Below are positions 1-6,716 of a stretch of 6,716 nucleotides of DNA, piece by piece. The notes beneath the pieces were generated by a model that searched no databases, had not been told where the DNA came from, and worked only from the letters and a program-made list of their open reading frames with translations. Source of the DNA: Gammaproteobacteria bacterium (GTDB lineage Bacteria > Pseudomonadota > Gammaproteobacteria > Methylococcales > UBA2780); NCBI GenBank assembly GCA_003646305.1, contig QNFJ01000121.1:1-6716 (forward strand), in the 5' to 3' direction. How positions within the stretch are numbered: position 1 is the stretch's first letter; each line of letters opens with the position of its first letter. The position numbers were made by a program, and so were the translations under genes.

Positions 1-3000
1 CGAAGAGTAACCCGTACCGAAATCATCCATTGAAAAGCGAACACCCCGCTCCCTCAGCTTCTCCATTTTAATAATTACCTCCTCAATACCATCGATCACC
101 ATACTTTCGGTAACCTCAAGAAACAGCATTGAAGGATTCAGCTTCGTCTCATCAAGGATTTGAATAACCTGTTCAATAAAGTCATCCTGAGCAAATTGTT
201 TCGGACTAATATTGACCGCAACATGTTGGCCTGGCTGACAAAATAGTCCTTTCTCCTGCCACTGATTTATCTGCTGACAGCTCTTACGTAAAACCCATTC
301 TCCCATCGGTAAAATCAGTCCTGACTCTTCCGCTACAGGAATAAATTCTACGGGAGAGACCTCCCCCCATTCAGAATGCTCCCACCTCAATAGAACTTCT
401 AGCCCCACACAGTGCCCATTCTGGTCAATTTGTGGTTGGTAAAAGAGCTTCAACTGATCGTTTCTAAGCGCCCAACGCAAGTCTTTTTCAAGTCGAAGCC
501 GCACATCTGCCGCCACCTGCATATCGGGCCGATAAAAACTGATACGATTACGACCCCGCTCTTTGGAACGATACATCGCGCTATCAGCATGCTTGAGAAT
601 ATCTTGCTCATCAGGATCAGACTCGCCTGAAAATAGACTGATACCAATGCTCACCGAAATATGATGTTCGTGCTCATAAAGAAAGAACGGCGCACTCAGC
701 GCAGTCTGCATTTTTTCTGCAACCCCTCTGGCTTGCCCAGCAGCAACTTCCTGGTCTGTATTGAGCTCTGACAGCAGCACCACAAATTCATCCCCACCCA
801 GACGCGCAACAGTATCCTCCCCTCTCACCTGCTCACTCAATCGCTGACCAACTTGCTCCAGGAGTGAATCACCCACCGAGTGGCCCAGTGAATCATTGAG
901 TGTTTTAAAATGATCCAGATCCAGAAACAGCAACGCTGCGCTACATTGATGCCGCTTAACAACAAAAACCTCATGCTCTAACCGATCCAGCAATAAACGG
1001 CGATTGGGTAATTTTGTTAATGGATCATAAAAAGCAAGCTGCTCAATCTCTTCCTCGGCCCTTTTTTGCTCGCTAATATCCCGGGCCATCCAGGTCACCT
1101 TCCCGGTTCCTGTATTAGCCTCTCGTTCCAGTACAGCTGTTCGGCCTTCAAAGTGCTTCCAGCCACCCAAAAAATCGAGCTGGTATTTCACAACCTGGCT
1201 CTTTCCAGTCTGGAGCGTTTTATGGATGACCGTCATCATTTCTTCAGCCATTTTAGCGGGGGTCACCTCGCCAACTGTTTTCCCTAATAACGACTCTCTA
1301 TGGCTATATAACATTCCCGATTCGGCACCATATATTTCCAGATAGGTCCCTTTCTCATCGAACACAAAACCTAAGTCAGGCAGCACCGCATTAAAGGCGC
1401 TGAGCCGTTCGTGACTGGCATTAAGCGCTTCTCGTAATGCGTACTGTTTGGTTACATCATGAAATACAAGAATAACCCCTTTGAGAACACCATCTTCACC
1501 AACAATAGGTGCCGCGCTATCGGCAATTTGATATTCAGTACCATCCTTGGAAATCAAAGAAGTGTGGTTAGCCAAACCCATGATTTTTCCACTCATAATC
1601 ACTTTTTCTACAGGGTTGTTTAACGTGATTCGTGTTTGTGTATTGATGATATGGAACACTTCATACAAGGGCCGCCCATAGGCCTCCTCCGCACACCAGC
1701 CCGTTAGCACCTCAGCAACAGGATTTAATCGTGTTACCCGACCTGCGACATCTACTGCAATCACCGCATCACCAATGGAGTCAAGTGTGACCGAAAGATG
1801 CTCTTCACGTTGCTTAATCTGCTCAACAGCATAAACGCGCTCAATGGCTAGCCCACACAAATGGACAAACCGATCAATCATCTCGAGCTCTTTTATGCTG
1901 GGCATTTCACGCTGGGGATAGTAGACCGCAAATGTTCCTAAAACAGCACCGTCAGCACTTTTAACTGGCGTTGACCAACAAGCGGCTAGGCCATGTTGCT
2001 TCGCTAAAGAACGGTAATCCTTCCAAAGCAAATCTGTTTGAATATCGGAAACAATAACCCTTTCTCCCGAAAAGGCGGCTGTACCACACGAACCGACATT
2101 CGGGCCTATTGATATACCGTGAATCGCCTGATTATATGCCTTTGGTAAACTGGGGCCGGCACCAAACATTAGCTTCCCCTTTTCCAAAAGCAACACTGAA
2201 CTAATGCCACCTTTGTCCACTATCAGGCTATCAATGCCTCGACAAAGCACCTCCAGCGTTTCCTTCAAAGATGAGCCTGATGCAATCATTTCCAGCACCT
2301 TTCGTTGAACCGAAAGTATTGCTTCCACCCGCTTACGCTGTGCCTCTCTTTGGTAGTTGGTTAATGCAAAAGAGATATCCAACGCCATCTCACATAGCAG
2401 CTCAACAACTTCCTGCGTAAAGTAATCAACACTGTCAGCATAAACGTTAAACGCGCCAACCACTTCGCCATCCGCTGATATGGGGAATGCACCACTAGAC
2501 CTGATGCCGGCCTCCTGTGCAGCATCTCGCCAGACACCCGCACCTGTAGATTGCAAGAAGTCATTTACAACCACATGATGATTTTCTCGAATCGCTTTCC
2601 CTGTTGCACCCCGTCCTTCTGGAATTTCAGGGTTAACGGAAACCACTATTTTAGAGAGGTACTGCTCAACTAACCCTTGGCTGACTGCCGGCTTAATCAG
2701 GCCAGAAGATGGGTCAACCAACCCAATCCAGGCAAGCTTAAAACCACCCAGTTCGACTGCAATCCTGCAAACCTCCGCATACAATTCCTCTGCACTGCGG
2801 AGACGAACAATGGATTGGTTTGTCTCACTCAGCACATTATAAAGGGCCGTTTTTGTTGTCAGTGCTGTATGCGTCTCAGAAAGCTGGCCGGCCATCTGAT
2901 TAAAAGCCTGCTCGACCTGAATTAACTCCCGCGCACCCACCAATGCAACTCGGCTTTCAAAATTGCCCGAAGCAAGCCCCTGACTGCTCACTACAAGCTG

Positions 3001-3636
3001 TTGTAAAGGCCTGCTCGCCATTCTATGAATAAAAATAACGAGAAGAATGGAGCCAATCAGACTCACCAGGAAACTTAATATATTTTCCTGAATCAGCCTC
3101 TGCCATACCGCCGATTTAGCTCGGCTTAAATCATATTGCAGATAAAGTAAGCCTGTTTCCTTCTCTCGAAGAGAATCCCCGACAACCGAGAAATCAATCG
3201 GATAAACGGCTGAAATCCTGTTCCTGTCTGAAGTGAAGGTGATATCGGCAACATTATCTAAATAAGCTTTTTCAAGCAGATTCGCTTCAAACTGAGGGAA
3301 GACCTCTTTTATCCCCCGCCCTTTCCACGCCAAACGAATCGAGAAAACAATGTTGTGACCTCTATCCAGTAACAACAGATTGCTCACATCGCCGTTCAAT
3401 CCCAGGGCCAAGATCTGATTTTCAGCATGTCGTGGTTTACCTTCTCTGTATTCAGTCTCCAGAACACTTTGCAACCGAAACATTTCTCGTTTCACCACAT
3501 CAAGCCCCTGCGATTCCACCTCCACTTCAAGAGCCCTGTACTGATAGGGAGTAAGAATCACCACAGAGCCGACGTATAACAACAACACGAGGCCAAAAGC
3601 ACCCGTGCTCAGCGAGATATTCTTAAGAAAATTCAT
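1..3636 (-). CDS. Membrane-bound GAF/PAS sensor with GGDEF and EAL domains (c-di-GMP synthase/phosphodiesterase), 3' end cut by window
   Basis: Bifunctional c-di-GMP signalling protein of the inner membrane. One open frame of 1212 codons runs from ATG 3636 off the left edge with no stop. Visible order: TM1 about residues 13-30; a periplasmic region about 31-180 that I cannot assign to a family; TM2 about 186-205; HAMP about 200-255; GAF1 about 270-425; GAF2 about 443-600; PAS1 about 610-732; PAS2 about 738-855; GGDEF about 866-1030; EAL from about 1048. The GGDEF domain looks active: metal residue D906 in FLDLDHFK, N914, D923, and an exact GGDEF at 947-951. The inhibitory I-site RGED (938-941) lies five residues upstream. 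The EAL domain keeps E1080 (as EVL), N1142 in NISPKQF, E1174 in LEVTES and D1204-D1205 in DDFGTGYSS. Later catalytic residues, including the lysine, lie outside the window. The start is fixed by the ATGA overlap with the upstream lipoprotein gene. Which activity dominates cannot be told from sequence. Confidence 0.96.
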   Translation of the reverse strand, partial: MNFLKNISLSTGAFGLVLLLYVGSVVILTPYQYRALEVEVESQGLDVVKREMFRLQSVLETEYREGKPRHAENQILALGLNGDVSNLLLLDRGHNIVFSIRLAWKGRGIKEVFPQFEANLLEKAYLDNVADITFTSDRNRISAVYPIDFSVVGDSLREKETGLLYLQYDLSRAKSAVWQRLIQENILSFLVSLIGSILLVIFIHRMASRPLQQLVVSSQGLASGNFESRVALVGARELIQVEQAFNQMAGQLSETHTALTTKTALYNVLSETNQSIVRLRSAEELYAEVCRIAVELGGFKLAWIGLVDPSSGLIKPAVSQGLVEQYLSKIVVSVNPEIPEGRGATGKAIRENHHVVVNDFLQSTGAGVWRDAAQEAGIRSSGAFPISADGEVVGAFNVYADSVDYFTQEVVELLCEMALDISFALTNYQREAQRKRVEAILSVQRKVLEMIASGSSLKETLEVLCRGIDSLIVDKGGISSVLLLEKGKLMFGAGPSLPKAYNQAIHGISIGPNVGSCGTAAFSGERVIVSDIQTDLLWKDYRSLAKQHGLAACWSTPVKSADGAVLGTFAVYYPQREMPSIKELEMIDRFVHLCGLAIERVYAVEQIKQREEHLSVTLDSIGDAVIAVDVAGRVTRLNPVAEVLTGWCAEEAYGRPLYEVFHIINTQTRITLNNPVEKVIMSGKIMGLANHTSLISKDGTEYQIADSAAPIVGEDGVLKGVILVFHDVTKQYALREALNASHERLSAFNAVLPDLGFVFDEKGTYLEIYGAESGMLYSHRESLLGKTVGEVTPAKMAEEMMTVIHKTLQTGKSQVVKYQLDFLGGWKHFEGRTAVLEREANTGTGKVTWMARDISEQKRAEEEIEQLAFYDPLTKLPNRRLLLDRLEHEVFVVKRHQCSAALLFLDLDHFKTLNDSLGHSVGDSLLEQVGQRLSEQVRGEDTVARLGGDEFVVLLSELNTDQEVAAGQARGVAEKMQTALSAPFFLYEHEHHISVSIGISLFSGESDPDEQDILKHADSAMYRSKERGRNRISFYRPDMQVAADVRLRLEKDLRWALRNDQLKLFYQPQIDQNGHCVGLEVLLRWEHSEWGEVSPVEFIPVAEESGLILPMGEWVLRKSCQQINQWQEKGLFCQPGQHVAVNISPKQFAQDDFIEQVIQILDETKLNPSMLFLEVTESMVIDGIEEVIIKMEKLRERGVRFSMDDFGTGYSS
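3633..3636 (-). promoter_or_regulatory. ATGA stop/start overlap (translational coupling)
   Basis: The lipoprotein ends ...CAA TGA and the GGDEF-EAL gene begins ATG AAT, sharing four bases. No good Shine-Dalgarno precedes the second start within the end of the lipoprotein gene. Its translation therefore probably depends on ribosomes finishing the first gene. This implies an operon and coordinated amounts of the two proteins. Confidence 0.85.
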
Positions 3637-4592
3637 TGGATAAACGCGTCACTAATGAGTGCATCAATCTGTGGTTCCTTATAAAGTAAGTCCTTTTCAA
3701 GCATCATGGAAACCAGCTCCTTAACAGTCTGCTGTAGTGGTGATGTCGGCCCAAATACCAACTTTCGGTTTGCCAGCAGACCTGGCAGCACCATCCCTTT
3801 ATAACTCTCTGCAAGTTCGTCTTGCGTTATTGCAAGACGTGGAGCGATTCTTTTAATCGCTTCTTGCGGATGGCTGCGCAGGTAGTTGAGCGCCTTAAGC
3901 TGTCCATCCACCAAAACCTGTAGTGTTTTAGAGCGATGCATTAGTAACTCTTTACGTGTCACAAGAACATCAACTATTTGTCCAGAAATCTGGCTACTAT
4001 CAAATAATACGTTGGCGCCTTCATTTATTAATTTTGTTCTCATCGGGTCAAAAGTGACAACCGCATCGACTTTACCCTGTTTATAAAGCTCATAATGATT
4101 ATTCACCGTGGCGGTGGTAATCTCGACGTCTTCTGTAGAGAGCCTGGCAACCTCAAGTACATGCGCCATAACAATTGCACCAACCGCACTATTTTCAACC
4201 GCAATGCGATGACCTTTTAGCGCGAAAATATCTTTAATAGAAGGTTTTGCCAGTAGTGCATCAGCCCCATTAGAGATATCCAGAACAAGGATCACCCTCA
4301 AATCAGGCTCCGTCTGCAGGAGGGTTAATGTCTCATCCAGCGTCAATGCGGCAACATCCAGAATACCGTTACGAAAAGCGCGTAACACATCGGTTGCAGA
4401 AGAGAGCTCTACGAGACGAATCGGGCTTTTTTCAAAATAATCTAGATCCCGTGCCAAATACAGTAGTTCATAGCCGGGCCAGAGATTGGTCCCAACACGA
4501 AGTGGCTTTTCAGGTTCTGTCGTACAGCCCATTAAAAATAAGCTGATTATTGCACCTATAATCCATGTGCCCTTTCCCAAAAATTTAAACAT
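3633..4592 (-). CDS. NMT1/SsuA/TauA-like periplasmic substrate-binding lipoprotein, orphan (no ABC partners visible)
   Basis: Predicted periplasmic solute-binding protein of the nitrate/sulfonate/taurine/thiamine-precursor type, 319 residues. The N-terminus is a lipoprotein signal: K3 and K7, a hydrophobic stretch to residue 21, and lipobox LMGC with acylated C23. T24 at +2 does not suggest inner-membrane retention. The mature part has family-like features: RVGTNLWPGYE (32-42), a SATDVLRAFRNG segment (65-76), DISNGAD (105-111), VVTFDP (178-183) and HPQEA (241-245). ATG 4592 is preferred over an in-frame GTG at 4640. It gives a standard signal peptide and has AAAAGGA 12 nt upstream, whereas the GTG adds 16 polar residues and lies upstream of a possible -10. 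The stop overlaps the start of the GGDEF-EAL gene by ATGA, so the two are probably cotranslated. No permease or ATPase gene is adjacent, so a signalling role is inferred rather than transport. The ligand is unknown. Confidence 0.9.
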   Translation of the reverse strand: MFKFLGKGTWIIGAIISLFLMGCTTEPEKPLRVGTNLWPGYELLYLARDLDYFEKSPIRLVELSSATDVLRAFRNGILDVAALTLDETLTLLQTEPDLRVILVLDISNGADALLAKPSIKDIFALKGHRIAVENSAVGAIVMAHVLEVARLSTEDVEITTATVNNHYELYKQGKVDAVVTFDPMRTKLINEGANVLFDSSQISGQIVDVLVTRKELLMHRSKTLQVLVDGQLKALNYLRSHPQEAIKRIAPRLAITQDELAESYKGMVLPGLLANRKLVFGPTSPLQQTVKELVSMMLEKDLLYKEPQIDALISDAFIQ

Positions 4593-4604
4593 GCTGACTG
4601 AAAA

Positions 4605-4611
4605 TCCTTTT
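4605..4611 (-). promoter_or_regulatory. Ribosome binding site of the lipoprotein gene
   Basis: On the minus strand this reads AAAAGGA, 12 nt before ATG 4592. The spacing is a little long, but it is the only purine-rich Shine-Dalgarno-like match near the start. It supports ATG 4592 over the upstream GTG at 4640. Confidence 0.55.
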
Positions 4612-4625
4612 AAAAACCTGCACCT

Positions 4626-4631
4626 AGTATA
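4626..4631 (-). promoter_or_regulatory. Possible -10 element of the lipoprotein/GGDEF-EAL operon
   Basis: On the minus strand this reads TATACT, five of six to the sigma-70 -10 consensus. It would place a transcript start near 4619 and a leader of about 27 nt containing the ribosome binding site. At 17-bp spacing the -35 position reads TTTTAT, a poor match. This promoter would be weak or activator-dependent if real. Confidence 0.3.
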
Positions 4632-4685
4632 GGCATACACTCATGACAATAAAAGTAAGTCGTTTCTGCCTCTCATAATCGATTG

Positions 4686-4694
4686 TTATGCACA
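4686..4694 (+). promoter_or_regulatory. DnaA box, exact consensus (TTATGCACA)
   Basis: Exact match to the DnaA-box consensus TTATNCACA. It lies about 55 bp upstream of the possible -10 of the lipoprotein operon and about 160 bp from the second group of boxes. Alone it would be weak evidence. Its presence in the same short intergenic region as an inverted pair makes DnaA binding more plausible. Confidence 0.5.
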
Positions 4695-4755
4695 CCAGTA
4701 ACTTTTTTGCGCTGCAGCATACAAACACTGTTTTGCGATCTTTTTAATCACTCCC

Positions 4756-4780
4756 TTTCACTATGAATTTATTAGTGAAA
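4756..4780. promoter_or_regulatory. Perfect 8-bp inverted repeat, candidate operator
   Basis: The half-sites TTTCACTA (4756-4763) and TAGTGAAA (4773-4780) are perfect reverse complements with a 9-nt AT-rich spacer. The 25-bp size and central position suit a dimeric transcription factor. There is no T-run after it, and the stem is AT-rich, so it is a poor terminator. The regulator is unknown. Confidence 0.45.
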
Positions 4781-4815
4781 ATAAAATAGGCCATTTTTCT
4801 TACAATCTAATAACA

Positions 4816-4833
4816 ACCCTCAAAAAGGAGGGT
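4816..4833. repeat. Short GC-rich hairpin ACCCTC/GAGGGT
   Basis: The 6-bp arms ACCCTC (4816-4821) and GAGGGT (4828-4833) are perfect reverse complements around the loop AAAAAG. In the priA leader they could form a small RNA hairpin. No U-run follows on either strand, so it is not a standard terminator. The right arm contains a perfect AAGGAGG that no start codon follows at usable distance. Confidence 0.45.
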
Positions 4834-4854
4834 CTCTCGCGGTTCTAGCAGACC

Positions 4855-4863
4855 TTATTAACA
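4855..4863 (+). promoter_or_regulatory. Near-match DnaA box (TTATTAACA)
   Basis: It differs at one position from TTATNCACA and sits 3 bp before the exact box at 4867, in the same orientation. It could be a lower-affinity DnaA site extending the cluster. It would not be called on its own. Confidence 0.3.
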
Positions 4864-4866
4864 AAG

Positions 4867-4889
4867 TTATCCACAGAATTTGTGGATAA
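4867..4889. promoter_or_regulatory. Inverted pair of perfect DnaA boxes upstream of priA
   Basis: TTATCCACA (4867-4875) and its exact reverse complement TGTGGATAA (4881-4889) are separated by GAATT. Both match the high-affinity DnaA-box form known from bacterial replication origins. They lie 95 bp upstream of the priA start. DnaA could regulate priA here, or the boxes could be part of an origin-like or DnaA-titrating site. The sequence match is clear; the function is inferred. Confidence 0.7.
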
Positions 4890-4983
4890 AAATAGATTCT
4901 CTTTTCTTTTAATGAGTTAGACTATTTTTAGATAAAAACAACGAGATATTCGGGCAGCCAAAACTAAGCTTTCTAGCAAAAAA

Positions 4984-6716
4984 TTGAACATCATCCTCAA
5001 AATCGCAATTCCGGTTCCGCTTAACAAAACCTTCGACTACCTACCGCCAAAATCGGTCGATTTGAGGCGGTTAAAACCGGGGGCTCGCCTCCTAGTCCCT
5101 TTTGGCAGGCAGACCCGAACCGGCTATCTTCTCGAAGTTACCTCAACATCTGAAACAACCATTGAAAAACTCAAACATGCTGAGTTGCTGCTCGATGAGC
5201 AACCTCTTATTTCAGAAAAGGAGCTGGCACTACTTCGCTGGGCAAGTTATTACTATCATCACCCTATTGGAGAGGTGGTTGGCAGTGCATTTCCCGTTGC
5301 CCTCCGTAAAGGGGGCAAAGCCGAACTACCGCCTATCAGCAAACTGGTATTAACTCAGTCCGGCAGCAATACACACCAAGCAGAACTCTCACGCGCACCA
5401 CGGCAGGCAGCGCTGATACACCTGCTACAAAACAACCCTCCAGGCATCTACATCGAAGAGCTCAACCGGCTTGAGTGGAACTGGCGCGATGCCGCACGTG
5501 GCCTCTCAAAAAAGGGGCTCGTCACAACGATTGAAGTTGCCACTTCTACTGAATCGCTGCCTAAAATCCCACCACCCCTGCTCGCACTTAACAAGGAGCA
5601 GGAGCAAGCTGTTTCTGCTGTCTCAAATAGTTTCGGCCACTTTAAATCTTTTCTGCTCGAGGGCGTTACCGGTAGCGGCAAAACCGAAGTTTATCTCCGC
5701 CTCATACAGGCACTGATTGAAAAAGGGCAACAGGTGATGGTGATGGTGCCCGAAATATCACTGACGCCACAGCTTGAGGCACGTTTTCAGGCGCGTTTTC
5801 CGATCCCTATTGCCACCTACCATTCGGGTTTAAGCGAACAGAAGCGATTACACCACTGGCTCCGCTTTCAAAAAGGTGACTGGCCGATCTTGCTGGGGAC
5901 GCGTTCTGCGGTTTTTATTCCAATGAAAAACCCGGGAATGATTATTGTTGATGAAGAGCACGACAGCTCATTTAAACAGCAGGAAGGTTTTCGTTTCTCT
6001 GCCCGGGATATCGCGATTGTCCGCGCACAACGGCTAAATGTCCCCATTCTTCTAGGCACAGCAACCCCCTCACTTGAAAGCTTGCTAAATTGCCAGCGAA
6101 AACGCTACCAGCACCTCCACCTGACAAAGCGAGCTGGTAATGCTTTACCCCCAAAGCTACATCTGCTTGATCTGCGAAACAAAAAACTCGAAGAGGGACT
6201 TTCACCCGAGCTAATAAAAGCGATCAGGCAAACCGTTGAACGGGGCGAGCAGGCATTGCTCTTTCTAAACCGTCGAGGTTTTGCCCCCACCTGGATTTGC
6301 CATAGCTGCGGCTATACCGCTGATTGCTCCCGCTGCCACGCTCGAATGGTCTTTCATAAGCACCATAACGTGCTCCGCTGCCATCACTGCGGCAAAGAAC
6401 AACGCCCCACTCAACGCTGTCCAAAATGCCGCCAGAGCGACCTGCAGCCTCTTGGAATTGGGACGGAGCGAATTGAGCAGGTTCTCAACCAGCTCTTCCC
6501 CAGGCAGCGTATCGCCCGCATTGACCGCGACACAACACGCCGCAAAGGAGAGCTCGATAAAATTCTTGAACAGGTTAACAGCGGAGAGATCAGCATCTTG
6601 CTCGGCACGCAAATGCTTGCCAAAGGCCACCACTTCCCCAACGTCACGCTGGTCGGAATACTCGATATAGACCACGGGCTGTTTAGCTACGATTTCCGCG
6701 CCAGCGAAAAGATGGC
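4984..6716 (+). CDS. priA: Primosomal protein N' / replication-restart helicase PriA, 3' end cut by window
   Basis: PriA is the 3'-to-5' superfamily 2 helicase that recognises stalled forks and reloads the replisome through PriB/PriC, DnaT and DnaB. 577 codons are visible; the family is about 730 residues, so roughly the last 150 are missing. Visible features: the N-terminal 3'-end-binding domain with IPVPL and FDYLPP; Walker A GVTGSGKT (227-234); PEISLTPQ (about 256-263); Walker B DEEH (323-326); GTATPS (358-363); LFLNRRGFAP (426-435); and GTQMLAKGHHFP (from 541). All eight zinc ligands are present as four CxxC pairs: C439/442, 448/451, 466/469 and 479/482. An in-frame stop at 4933-4935 and the absence of any in-frame ATG or GTG before the family-typical N-terminus point to TTG 4984 as start. 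It has no convincing Shine-Dalgarno. The gene is divergent from the signalling operon. Confidence 0.96.
   Translation, partial: MNIILKIAIPVPLNKTFDYLPPKSVDLRRLKPGARLLVPFGRQTRTGYLLEVTSTSETTIEKLKHAELLLDEQPLISEKELALLRWASYYYHHPIGEVVGSAFPVALRKGGKAELPPISKLVLTQSGSNTHQAELSRAPRQAALIHLLQNNPPGIYIEELNRLEWNWRDAARGLSKKGLVTTIEVATSTESLPKIPPPLLALNKEQEQAVSAVSNSFGHFKSFLLEGVTGSGKTEVYLRLIQALIEKGQQVMVMVPEISLTPQLEARFQARFPIPIATYHSGLSEQKRLHHWLRFQKGDWPILLGTRSAVFIPMKNPGMIIVDEEHDSSFKQQEGFRFSARDIAIVRAQRLNVPILLGTATPSLESLLNCQRKRYQHLHLTKRAGNALPPKLHLLDLRNKKLEEGLSPELIKAIRQTVERGEQALLFLNRRGFAPTWICHSCGYTADCSRCHARMVFHKHHNVLRCHHCGKEQRPTQRCPKCRQSDLQPLGIGTERIEQVLNQLFPRQRIARIDRDTTRRKGELDKILEQVNSGEISILLGTQMLAKGHHFPNVTLVGILDIDHGLFSYDFRASEKM

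Larger units (their letters stand above)
4593..4983. other. Divergent intergenic region between the signalling operon and priA
   Basis: This is about 390 bp of AT-rich DNA without a credible gene; stops are frequent in all frames. It carries the control signals for both divergent transcription units, listed separately: the ribosome binding site, a possible -10, DnaA boxes, a dyad and a hairpin. The stretch 4890-4940 is particularly rich in A and T. A TACAAT at 4801-4806 could be a plus-strand -10 for priA, but no -35 stands at the right distance, so no priA promoter is called. Confidence 0.8.

Noticed and set aside
412..2925. Several short open frames of 60-82 codons on both strands within 412-2925
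   Set aside because: They overlap the continuous, domain-rich GGDEF-EAL frame and look like shadows of it.
4593..4640. Upstream GTG start for the lipoprotein, giving 335 residues
   Set aside because: It adds 16 residues before a textbook lipoprotein signal, has no ribosome binding site, and lies upstream of the candidate -10. ATG 4592 fits better.
4825..4831. AAGGAGG as the ribosome binding site of a small plus-strand gene or of priA
   Set aside because: No start codon follows at usable distance and priA begins more than 150 bp downstream.
4756..4833. Rho-independent terminator from either inverted repeat
   Set aside because: No T-run follows either stem, and the genes diverge from this region, so no transcript is expected to end here.
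4855..4940. Calling the region a chromosomal replication origin
   Set aside because: DnaA boxes and AT-rich DNA are present, but there are few boxes, only one GATC in the intergenic region (4737-4740), and no dnaA, dnaN, gidA or rpmH neighbour is visible. It is kept as a finding, not a feature.
6265..6675. Minus-strand open frame of 136 codons and plus-strand frame of 129 codons (6281-6670)
   Set aside because: Both lie inside the conserved zinc-binding and helicase part of priA in other frames and show no recognisable protein features.

Overview
The window looks like chromosomal DNA of a moderate-GC gammaproteobacterium. This is inferred from the PriA sequence, a NitT/TauT-type lipoprotein and a long multi-sensor GGDEF-EAL protein. 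No species can be named from the sequence alone. There are three genes: two overlapping genes on the minus strand and one gene on the plus strand. They are divergent and separated by about 390 bp of AT-rich, signal-dense intergenic DNA.

Minus strand, positions 1-4592. A lipoprotein of the NMT1/SsuA/TauA periplasmic-binding type (319 residues from the preferred ATG) is followed, with a 4-bp ATGA overlap, by a very large membrane-anchored c-di-GMP protein. That protein has 1212 residues visible and is cut by the left edge. Its order is TM1, periplasmic sensor region, TM2, HAMP, GAF, GAF, PAS, PAS, GGDEF, EAL. No ABC permease or ATPase lies between or upstream of the two genes. The pair therefore looks less like an importer than like a periplasmic binding protein feeding a ligand signal to a c-di-GMP enzyme. 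This resembles the known NspS-MbaA pair of Vibrio cholerae, but with a different binding-protein family.

Intergenic region, 4593-4983. It holds a likely ribosome binding site and a possible -10 for the lipoprotein operon, a perfect 8-bp dyad with a 9-nt spacer, and a short GC-rich hairpin. It also holds three exact matches to the DnaA-box consensus TTATNCACA plus one near match. Two of the exact boxes form an inverted pair 5 bp apart, just upstream of priA.

Plus strand, 4984-6716. This is the replication-restart helicase gene priA, cut by the right edge (577 codons visible), with intact Walker A, DEEH and eight zinc-binding cysteines. It appears to start at a TTG codon without a convincing Shine-Dalgarno sequence. 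DnaA boxes in front of a replication-restart gene are the main replication-related oddity. The orphan binding protein plus c-di-GMP enzyme is the main signalling candidate.
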